From Acidobacteriota bacterium (GTDB lineage: Bacteria; Acidobacteriota; Blastocatellia; RBC074): a DNA stretch of 64,000 bases. The position numbers were made by a program, and so were the translations under genes. Below are positions 8,710 to 15,558 of the stretch, one piece after another (positions within the stretch are counted from its first letter, which is position 1; each line of letters begins with the position of its first letter). The notes below the pieces were generated by a model. It was not told the DNA's origin and made no database searches. It saw nothing but the letters and a program-made list of their open reading frames with translations. The stretch spans positions 124,001 to 188,000 of the forward strand of contig JADJLO010000043.1 of the NCBI GenBank assembly GCA_016710075.1. The letters are read 5' to 3'.

Positions 8710-10203
8710 ATGCAGATAACCGACCTTTTTAATAATTCATTCAAGGGCCGCGGTTCGCAGGAAGCGATTGAATACGACTTGAGCACAGGTGAGACGGCAA
8801 AGCTCACTTTCGGCGAGCTGAATGCGCGAAGCGATCGTGTTGCCGGTTGGCTCACTGCTCGCGGGCTCGTTAAGGGCGACAGGCTGGGATTGTTTCTTCC
8901 GAACTGCATTGAATTCATCGATCTATATCTGGCCTGCGTCAAGCTTGGGATCATCGTCGTGCCGATCAATGTACTTTACCGGGAGCGCGAGATCGGTCAC
9001 ATCCTGACTGACGCTGAGCCAAAGCTTGTTGTCACGAACAGGGAACTGATGGCTCATTTACCATCAGGGACGTCTGTTTGGGATATTGAAGAAGTCTCAG
9101 CGGCTCTTGAGAGTGTTGATTCAAAACCCGTTCGACTGCCGCTTGATGGAGACGATCCGGCAGCCATTGTCTACACATCTGGCACCACCGGGCGATCAAA
9201 GGGTGCTGTCCTGACTCATAATAATTTTCTCTCGAATACAGTGAACCTTGTCAGTTGTTGGCGGATTACAGATGCTGATCGTTATCTGGCCGTTCTGCCG
9301 CTTTTCCACGTGCACGGATTGGGAAATGGCGTTCACAGTTGGCTGGCAAGCGGGTGCCGGATGCGATTGGTTGAGAGATTCGAGGCCGGCCGAGCGACGG
9401 AGCTTTTTGAATCATTCCAGCCGACTTTGTTTTTTGGAGTCCCGACAATTTATGTCCGTCTGCTTGAGCTCCCGGTTGAAGCTGCCCGGTCTATAGGATC
9501 GAGGATGAGGTTGTTCGTTTCAGGTTCGGCTCCGCTGCCGGCTCAGGTTCACGAAGAATTTCGCGTCAAGTTCGGGCATACAATACTCGAGCGTTACGGT
9601 ATGAGCGAGACGCTGATGAACATCAGCAATCCCTACGAAGGGGAACGACGCCCTGGAGCCGTCGGGTTTCCGATGCCGGGAGTCTCGACAAGAATCCTGA
9701 ACTCCAACCTGGAACCTGTCGAGACTGGAGAGATAGGCGAGCTCTTTGTTCGCGGCCCAAATGTTTGTGCAGGCTACTGGCGTCGTCCGGACGCAACGGC
9801 CGATGCCTTTGTCGAAATTCCGGGCAGCCGCGACAAATGGTTCAGAACAGGCGACCTCGCCGAGCTTTCAGCGGATGGATACTTCACTTTGTGCGGGCGC
9901 AGATCGGATCTGATCATCTCCGGCGGCTTCAACATCTATCCGCGCGAGATCGAAGAATTGCTGCTCGAACAACCCGGCATTCTTGAAGCGGCTGTCTGCG
10001 CCATACCTGATGAACGACGCGGGGAACTCCCTGTAGCCTATCTCGTATCGGATGATACTTTTGACCCGGCAACTCTGGAACTGGCCTGCCGCAACTCGCT
10101 TGCTTCATTCAAAGTTCCGCGCGCGTTCAAACGAGTTGATTCTCTGCCGCGAAATGCTCTCGGCAAGGTTCAGAAACATCTTCTTCCGCCAATAGACAAA
10201 TAA
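8710..10203 (+). CDS. Malonyl-CoA synthetase-like acyl-CoA ligase (MatB-like)
   Basis: A 497-residue ANL enzyme. P-loop YTSGTTGRSKGAVLTHNN, and the block LERYGMSETLMN with SNPYEGERRPGAVG, closely recall MatB, which converts malonate (or methylmalonate), ATP and CoA to malonyl-CoA. The hinge and C-terminal lysine motif NALGKVQK are present. The downstream gene, starting at the very next base after this stop codon, is MatC-like, which supports a malonate uptake and activation pair. There is no clear Shine-Dalgarno before the ATG at 8710. A general short-chain acyl-CoA ligase is the alternative. Confidence 0.8.
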   Translation: MQITDLFNNSFKGRGSQEAIEYDLSTGETAKLTFGELNARSDRVAGWLTARGLVKGDRLGLFLPNCIEFIDLYLACVKLGIIVVPINVLYREREIGHILTDAEPKLVVTNRELMAHLPSGTSVWDIEEVSAALESVDSKPVRLPLDGDDPAAIVYTSGTTGRSKGAVLTHNNFLSNTVNLVSCWRITDADRYLAVLPLFHVHGLGNGVHSWLASGCRMRLVERFEAGRATELFESFQPTLFFGVPTIYVRLLELPVEAARSIGSRMRLFVSGSAPLPAQVHEEFRVKFGHTILERYGMSETLMNISNPYEGERRPGAVGFPMPGVSTRILNSNLEPVETGEIGELFVRGPNVCAGYWRRPDATADAFVEIPGSRDKWFRTGDLAELSADGYFTLCGRRSDLIISGGFNIYPREIEELLLEQPGILEAAVCAIPDERRGELPVAYLVSDDTFDPATLELACRNSLASFKVPRAFKRVDSLPRNALGKVQKHLLPPIDK

Positions 10204-11463
10204 ATGAATGCTGCAATCGCATCGCTGCTGGCCCTGCTTCTGGCAATCATCCTTTCGATGACTACTCGGATTAACGTGGGGATTCTGGCCATAACGCTGG
10301 CCTGGATCGTTGGAGTCTAGTTTGCGGGTATGAAACCCGATGCCATCATCGCCGGATTTCCGGGATCGCTTTTTCTGACCCTCGCCGGCGTCACCATGCT
10401 CTTTGCCTGTGCGGAGTCCAACGGTACGCTGGAGCGGCTGGCCCACAAAGCAGTGCTGCTGGTGAAGGGAAGAGGCGGACTTCTTCCGTTATTATTTTTT
10501 CTCATCGCCATGGTGATATCGAGCGTCGGCCCCGGCGCAATTTCAAGCGTGGCTCTGGTTGTTCCCCTGGCCATGGCCATCGGTCATCGATCGGGCATCC
10601 CCAGTTTTCTGACGGCCCTGATGGTCGCCAATGGAGCTAATGCCGGCAATCTTTCGCCGATCAGCTCAATTGGTGTCATCGCTAATTCCAAAATGGCGGA
10701 AGCCGGAATCACAGGCCACGAATTGAAGGTCTGGGCCAGCAATTTCGGCGCCCACGCCGCTGTATCGCTTGTCGCCTGGTTCTTTTTAACGCGTAGTAAG
10801 ACGGAGACTCTTACTAACTCAGTTGCACTGTCCGATGATCAGACAGACAAATCTCCCCTGACACGCTCTCAATTGATAACCATCGCCGTGATTCTTATCT
10901 GGATCTGCGGTGTGTTGTTCGCAAAGCTGAACCTTGGCCTGAGCGCATTTGCAGCCGTCGTTGTCATGATTATCGGCAATCTGGCCGAAGAACGTGAGAT
11001 CGTCAAGAAAGTTCCCTGGACCGTAATCCTGATGGTCTGCGGCGTTTCGGTTTTGATCTCTCTGCTCGAAAAGACAGGTGGTATGGACTTATTCACAGGT
11101 TTGCTGGCACGGATGGCCGGCCCGTCATCGATCAACGGCGTCATAGCCTTCATTACCGGCGCCATTTCGACCTACAGCAGCACTTCCGGAGTCGTGCTGC
11201 CGGCATTCTTGCCGACCGCATCAAAGCTGGCTGCTCAGCTCGGTGGAGGCGATCCGCTGGCCATCGCCCTGAGCATCAATGTCGGCTCGGCTCTGGTCGA
11301 TGTCTCTCCTCTCTCAACCCTCGGAGCTCTGTGCGTCGCGACCGTGACCGATGAAACTGATTCGAAAAAACTGTTTCAGAAACTTCTCGTCTGGGGGTTA
11401 TCGATGACCGTCGTCGGCGCCATCTTGTGCCAGCTATTCGCCGGCTGGATCGCCAGGATCTGA
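10204..11463 (+). pseudogene. Malonate/dicarboxylate carrier MatC-like, interrupted by in-frame TAG
   Basis: An ATG directly after the matB stop opens a frame of 38 codons ending in LAWIVGV, then TAG (10318-10320), and the same frame continues with FAGMKPDAIIAGFPG to 11463. The two parts together look like one MatC-family (SLC13/ion-transporter superfamily) protein of about 419 residues with some ten membrane segments, so the TAG breaks the first helical hairpin. Either it is a nonsense mutation, a sequence error, or the stop is read through. Internal initiation at the ATG at 10330 would lose the first helix and has no ribosome-binding site. Role, if intact: uptake of malonate or a similar dicarboxylate for the adjacent ligase. 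Confidence 0.8.
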
Positions 11464-11470
11464 AAGAGGA

Positions 11471-11506
11471 GTTTAAAGTTCAAAATTCAAAGTTCAAAGT
11501 TCAAAG
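11471..11506. repeat. Tandem AAAGTTC-type intergenic repeat
   Basis: Successive units AAAGTTC, AAAATTC, AAAGTTC, AAAGTTC, AAAG just after the matC-like stop. Related tracts occur at 11785-11815 (inverted), 23532-23563 and 32072-32107, always between genes. Confidence 0.8.
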
Positions 11507-11698
11507 CACCTTGATAGACCATCGTTCCGTTCTGGTCCGTCATCCGGCTTGAATTCCCAAGATGGTTCGTGTGCAGCCAGCCCCGCCGTCGCCCCGGGCG
11601 CAAATAAGGCTTCCAGATCTTAAAGCGGAGCAGATTAATGTCAGTTCAGGGGCTGAGCAATTACTAAAGTTTGTCATTTAAGGCAGGAGTGAGAGTAA

Positions 11699-11760
11699 GG
11701 AGTACCGCCTTCAGGCGGTTAGACTCGGAATCAAGATTAACCGCCTGAAGGCGGTACTCC
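11699..11760. repeat. Perfect 23-bp inverted repeat with nested palindrome (REP-like)
   Basis: The left arm 11699-11721 and right arm 11738-11760 are perfect reverse complements separated by 16 bases. Each arm itself contains the palindrome ACCGCCTTCAGGCGGT (7-bp stem, 2-base loop), so the site can form either one long hairpin or two small ones, like bacterial REP/BIME sequences. No RAYT transposase is seen nearby. Confidence 0.8.
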
Positions 11761-11784
11761 ATGCGTCAACTCCATGCGTCAACG

Positions 11785-11815
11785 CTTTAAACTTTAAACT
11801 TTGAACTTTGAACTT
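11785..11815. repeat. Tandem CTTTAAA/CTTTGAA repeat (inverted copy)
   Basis: Four successive seven-base units of the form CTTTRAA, the reverse complement of the tract at 11471-11506. It abuts the stop codon of hypD. Confidence 0.75.
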
Positions 11816-11816
11816 C

Positions 11817-12956
11817 TTAAAGCACCGTAGGGCTTGGTGAGTAGTGAAATGTTGTATGCCTGTGAATGACTCTTGGCCGGCGATATCTGTAATAGGCCGC
11901 GCAGGCGCCTTCGTTTGAGACCATGGTGGCGCCGAGTGGATGTTCGGGGTTGCAGATAGTTCCGAAAGCAGGGCATTCATCGGGTTTTTTCAGGCCCTGA
12001 AGGATGAGGCCGCTGATGCATTCGGAGGGCTCTTCGACCTTGTGATCGGCGACGCCGAATTTGAGCTCGGCATCGAAAGCCGCAAATTTATCGCTGATGC
12101 CAAGACCGCTTTGCGGGATCTCGCCGACTCCGCGCCACTTGCGCGGAATAACGCGGAAAACCTGACGAATCAGATCCTGTGCGGGTTCGTTGCCTGATCG
12201 TCTGACGGCTCGGGCGTACTGGTTTTCGACCTCGGCACGGCCTTCTTCCAGTTGTTTGACGCACATGTAGACTCCCTGAAGAATGTCCAGAGGCTCGAAT
12301 CCTGTGACGACTATCGGGACGTGATATTTTTTGGCGATCTGTTCGTATTCTGTGTAGCCCATAATGGTGCAGACGTGGCCGGCGGCCAGAAATCCCTGGA
12401 CGCGGTTTTGCGGCGAAGAGAGAATCGCCTCCATGGCGGGTGGGACGAGAACATGGGAGACGATCACCGAAAAGTTCTTCAGACCCATCTGATGAGCCTG
12501 GTAGACGGCCATGGCATTGGCCGGAGCAGTAGTTTCGAAGCCGACGGCGAAGAATACGACCTCTTTGTCGGGATTCTCCCTTGCGATCTTCAGGCAGTCC
12601 ATCGGCGAATAGACTATTCTGACGTTGCCGCCATTGGCCTTGACCATGAAGAGGTCCTTGTCGCTGCCGGGCACTCTGAGCATATCGCCGAATGAGCAGA
12701 AAATTACATCCGGACGCGAGGCGACCTCGATCGCCTTGTCGATCATCTCGAGCGGCGTGACACAGACAGGGCAGCCAGGGCCGTGGACAAGGTTAACCTC
12801 CGGCGGAAGAAGTTCATCGATACCGAATTTGACTATTGCATGAGTCTGGCCGCCGCAGACCTCCATTAACGTCCACGGGCGCGTGACGGTCTCCGCAATG
12901 GCCACGGCGAACTGTTCTGCGAGTTGGGGATCGCGGTACTCGTCTATGAATTTCAT
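11817..12956 (-). CDS. hypD: Hydrogenase maturation factor HypD
   Basis: A 379-residue iron-sulfur protein that, with HypC, assembles the Fe(CN)2CO unit of [NiFe]-hydrogenases. Typical blocks are seen: MEVCGGQTHAI, HGPGCPVCVTP, the active-site region GFETTAPANA, and the C-terminal KKPDECPAFGTICNPEHPLG with Fe-S cysteines, ending GACAAYYRYRR. About 18 extra residues follow this usual end, up to the repeat region. AGAGGAG lies 5 bases before the ATG. The start overlaps, as ATATGA, with the end that hypC would have had without its premature stop. Confidence 0.95.
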   Translation of the reverse strand: MKFIDEYRDPQLAEQFAVAIAETVTRPWTLMEVCGGQTHAIVKFGIDELLPPEVNLVHGPGCPVCVTPLEMIDKAIEVASRPDVIFCSFGDMLRVPGSDKDLFMVKANGGNVRIVYSPMDCLKIARENPDKEVVFFAVGFETTAPANAMAVYQAHQMGLKNFSVIVSHVLVPPAMEAILSSPQNRVQGFLAAGHVCTIMGYTEYEQIAKKYHVPIVVTGFEPLDILQGVYMCVKQLEEGRAEVENQYARAVRRSGNEPAQDLIRQVFRVIPRKWRGVGEIPQSGLGISDKFAAFDAELKFGVADHKVEEPSECISGLILQGLKKPDECPAFGTICNPEHPLGATMVSNEGACAAYYRYRRPRVIHRHTTFHYSPSPTVL

Positions 12957-13024
12957 ATCGGCTCCTCTGATAATTCATTCAAATCGCCCATAGCTTTGAG
13001 CAGATCAAAGACCCGCCCGGCTTC

Positions 13025-13204
13025 TTATTCGTCGATTTTGCTGATGGCAAAGCCAACATGCACCAGGACGTAATCTCCCACTACGGCTTCGGGGACATAG
13101 CTTAAATTGATTTCCTTGACGATGCCGCCAAAATTCACCCTTCCGCTTCTGAGCAGATCATCGCCTTCTATGGAGAGAACTTTTCCCGGCACGGATAGAC
13201 ACAT
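13025..13204 (-). CDS. hypC: Hydrogenase maturation chaperone HypC, C-terminally truncated by TAA
   Basis: The chaperone that carries the Fe(CN)2CO unit with HypD and docks on the immature large subunit through its N-terminal cysteine (MCLSVPGKV, Cys2). The frame gives 59 residues, ending VLVHVGFAISKIDE. Family members are usually 75-90 long, and the same frame after the TAA (13025-13027) reads EAGRVFDLLKAMGDLNE and ends in a TGA at 12953-12955 overlapping the hypD start. The stop therefore cuts off the C-terminal helix of a once full-length protein (83 codons). The OB-like core and Cys2 remain, so partial function is possible. AGGAG is 8 bases upstream of the ATG. Confidence 0.9.
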   Translation of the reverse strand: MCLSVPGKVLSIEGDDLLRSGRVNFGGIVKEINLSYVPEAVVGDYVLVHVGFAISKIDE

Positions 13205-13207
13205 TGG

Positions 13208-14392
13208 TTAAAGCTCCTGTTGTTTTCTTCTGCTGACGATCAGCCTTCCGGTGGTCTGGTAATGCTTGCGGAACCCCAGCAGGTGGCAAATTTCGAGCAC
13301 GAACCAGTGAGCGATGCGGGTATCGATCACGAGGGAATCTTTGGCGCCCTTAAGCCTGCTCACGCCCGGAAGCAGCGGAAGGGCACGGTCAAATTTCATG
13401 CGCCGCGCTACTTCGGATACCTTCATCCAGAAAGGCTTCACTTCTCGAACAAGAAAGAATCCGTCATCGCCAAGTTTCTGATAGAGCGGCATGAAGAGAA
13501 AGCCGTCTTCATTTGTTTTGACTTCACCTGTTCGATCCTTCGCAATAGCCTGATTCTTCTTAACCGGATGGAAATTCCTGAAGCCGGGGTCCATTGCGAA
13601 TTCATCGGATTCGGCAATGGCGTGCCGATACCGAACCTCCAGGAAACGAGGCAGACCGTTGGATGCCTTAATCAGGCGTTTTCTGAGAGATGCCATATTC
13701 GGAATGTCATTTGTGGAAAGACATCCGATGAAGGCCAGCGAGAGCCAGATGATCGCTTCATGATTTTCAACCGATGTCAGGGCATCGTGCTGGCCGGCTT
13801 CGAATCCGAGGGCCGCATATCCAAGGTCGTTGATGTAATTGAGAATCGTGCCGTCGATGCTCTCTTCAATACCGAGGATGATAGGGACTCCCAGCTCTTG
13901 CGCGATGTGACGGTTTGTCAGGGTGTCGCTGATGATCGAGAATGGTGCCCCGTCTGAAGATGTGGTGTGCAGGTCGAGGATATACACTTCCTGCCGGTTT
14001 GCGCCGATGGCTGTCTCGATCTCTGCAAGTAGCTCTAGTTGTTCAGTCTCTTCTGAAACTTCAACAGTCTTTCCGGCTTTCAACTTGAGGTTACGCACCT
14101 GTTCGGGCAGCCATGCCCGGTTGAGATCTGTGTCAAGATATCGAAGTCCCTTGTTCAGGGCTCTGGTGTTGCCTGCCAGCGCGATCACTTCTCCTTCGAA
14201 TCGCGGGTTCTTCTCATTGAGCGCCTTCATTACATTTCTCAGCGCAAAGACACCCGCCGGTTCGTTGCCGTGAATCCCGCCTATGAAGATGACCAGCGGC
14301 CCGCTTCTACGGCCGCCGTATCGGCCGATCTTCCTTTCAAACTTCGGTTTGACGTATTGTTCAGCGGCTTCCCGATTCGCTTGAAAACTCAT
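13208..14392 (-). CDS. Succinylglutamate desuccinylase/aspartoacylase-family zinc hydrolase
   Basis: A protein of 394 residues in the M14-like AstE/AspA family, zinc enzymes that cleave N-acyl amino acids. The motifs GGIHGNEPAG (zinc His and Glu), DLNRAW, DLHTTSSDG (second His) and GFEAGQHD are present, so the catalytic site seems whole. The ATG at 14392 is chosen because it overlaps the stop of the preceding cysteine-synthase-like gene as AATGAG with AGGA upstream; an ATG 18 bases earlier is possible. Its place between hypF and hypC is unusual, and no role in hydrogenase maturation is known for this family. Confidence 0.82.
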   Translation of the reverse strand: MSFQANREAAEQYVKPKFERKIGRYGGRRSGPLVIFIGGIHGNEPAGVFALRNVMKALNEKNPRFEGEVIALAGNTRALNKGLRYLDTDLNRAWLPEQVRNLKLKAGKTVEVSEETEQLELLAEIETAIGANRQEVYILDLHTTSSDGAPFSIISDTLTNRHIAQELGVPIILGIEESIDGTILNYINDLGYAALGFEAGQHDALTSVENHEAIIWLSLAFIGCLSTNDIPNMASLRKRLIKASNGLPRFLEVRYRHAIAESDEFAMDPGFRNFHPVKKNQAIAKDRTGEVKTNEDGFLFMPLYQKLGDDGFFLVREVKPFWMKVSEVARRMKFDRALPLLPGVSRLKGAKDSLVIDTRIAHWFVLEICHLLGFRKHYQTTGRLIVSRRKQQEL

Positions 14393-15522
14393 TTCATTGA
14401 TTTCCTGCATGATAGTTCTCGTTGATTATCCAAAATTTCCATGAATTCGTCGGATTCAAAACAGGCGGAACAGACTCTGTTGAATGATTCGAAATAGCGT
14501 AACTCGACATGGGGCGTCAGATCATCTTTTCGCACGGGTTCGTCGCGGAGAAGGTCCGTGCTCAGGTATTTCTTGTTGTCGTCGCAGAAAACGGTGACTA
14601 CGACCGCGTCGCTGCCGAGTTTCTCCTGCGCCAGCAATGCAGCGAGGAAGTTGGCGCCTGACGAGATTCCGACTCCAAGCCCGAGCGTGCCGGCGAGCTT
14701 CTGCGCCATGAGTATCGAATCGCCATCCGATACGGCGATGATTTCGTCGAGCTCGTTCAGCTTTACAATTTCGGGTATGAACTCATCCGAGATGCCCTGG
14801 ATGCGATGTGAGCCCACCTTGAACCCGGTCGACATGGTCGGTGATTGAGAAGGCTCCATCGGATGAACTTTTATCGCCGGGTTTCTGCTCTTCAGGAATT
14901 TTCCGACGCCCATGATCGTTCCGCCTGTGCCGACTCCGGCCACGAAGGCGTCAGCGGTCAGTCCGTGTTCACTCAATTGACTCCAGATTTCCGGGCCTGT
15001 GGTTGTTTCGTGAGCTTCGACATTGGCCTCGTTCGAAAACTGCCGTGGGAGAAATACATTCGATGTGTCCTGCGCCATCTGTTCAGTCTTTTCGATGCTT
15101 CCGAGAAAGCCCCCCTGCTCGCGGCTGATCGGAACGATCTGCGCGCCGTAGCTTTGTATCAGCTTCACTCTTTCCTGGCTCATCCAGTCGGGCATGTAAA
15201 TGACTACAGGATGCCCGAGTGCGCGTCCGATTGCGGAAAACGCAATGCCCGTATTGCCGCTCGTCGCTTCGGCGATGGTATCGCCCGGAAGAATGTGACC
15301 GTGTTGATAGGCTTTTCTCATGATGTGAAGAGCCATCCGATCCTTGATGCTTCCCGAGAGATTCAGGTTTTCGGCTTTGGCATAGATCACACGATTTTCA
15401 CCCTTGAACCGGAAATGAATTGCAAGCATGGGCGTGTTGCCGATCAGGTTTTTCAAGCTCCTGAATCGGTTGCCGTAGAGGTTTTGTGTATCGCGACTGG
15501 AATGTATCTGAATTGGTCTCAT
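14389..15522 (-). CDS. Cysteine synthase-like PLP enzyme with cysteine-containing C-terminal tail
   Basis: A 377-residue fold-type II PLP enzyme. NLIGNTPML, the PLP lysine in NLSGSIKDRMA, the phosphate loop TSGNTGIAFSA and GVGTGGTIMGVG identify the CysK/CysM/cystathionine beta-synthase group, which performs beta-replacement on serine derivatives (O-acetylserine or O-phosphoserine plus sulfide) or forms beta-cyanoalanine from cysteine and cyanide. Beyond the usual end there is a tail of roughly 50 residues with CSACF and two further cysteines or basic residues (ELSCRKS), suggesting a metal or regulatory site. It lies inside the hyp operon, 36 bases after hypF, and is translationally coupled (ATGA) to the next gene. 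Confidence 0.85.
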   Translation of the reverse strand: MRPIQIHSSRDTQNLYGNRFRSLKNLIGNTPMLAIHFRFKGENRVIYAKAENLNLSGSIKDRMALHIMRKAYQHGHILPGDTIAEATSGNTGIAFSAIGRALGHPVVIYMPDWMSQERVKLIQSYGAQIVPISREQGGFLGSIEKTEQMAQDTSNVFLPRQFSNEANVEAHETTTGPEIWSQLSEHGLTADAFVAGVGTGGTIMGVGKFLKSRNPAIKVHPMEPSQSPTMSTGFKVGSHRIQGISDEFIPEIVKLNELDEIIAVSDGDSILMAQKLAGTLGLGVGISSGANFLAALLAQEKLGSDAVVVTVFCDDNKKYLSTDLLRDEPVRKDDLTPHVELRYFESFNRVCSACFESDEFMEILDNQRELSCRKSMK

Positions 15523-15558
15523 TTTTATTAAACGACCTCAGGGGGCAAGCGAGTCTTG

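Larger units (their letters stand above)
11464..11816. other. Repeat-filled intergenic region between convergent matC-like and hypD
   Basis: These 353 bases between two converging genes carry no credible gene. They hold a tandem AAAGTTC/AAATTC tract at 11471-11506, a large inverted repeat at 11699-11760, a tandem of TCCATGCGTCAAC (about 11758-11783), and a complementary CTTTAAA/CTTTGAA tract at 11785-11815. The two tracts are inverted relative to each other, so the region could be a small mobile element or recombination-prone spacer. It may also serve as transcription end for both genes, although no T-run follows the hairpin. Confidence 0.6.

Noticed and set aside
11471..11815. Seven-base tandem repeats as a CRISPR array
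   Set aside because: Units are far too short, have no spacers and no cas genes are near.
13220..13957. Plus-strand frame of 245 codons opposite the aspartoacylase-like gene
   Set aside because: Antisense shadow; the minus-strand protein has all its zinc motifs.
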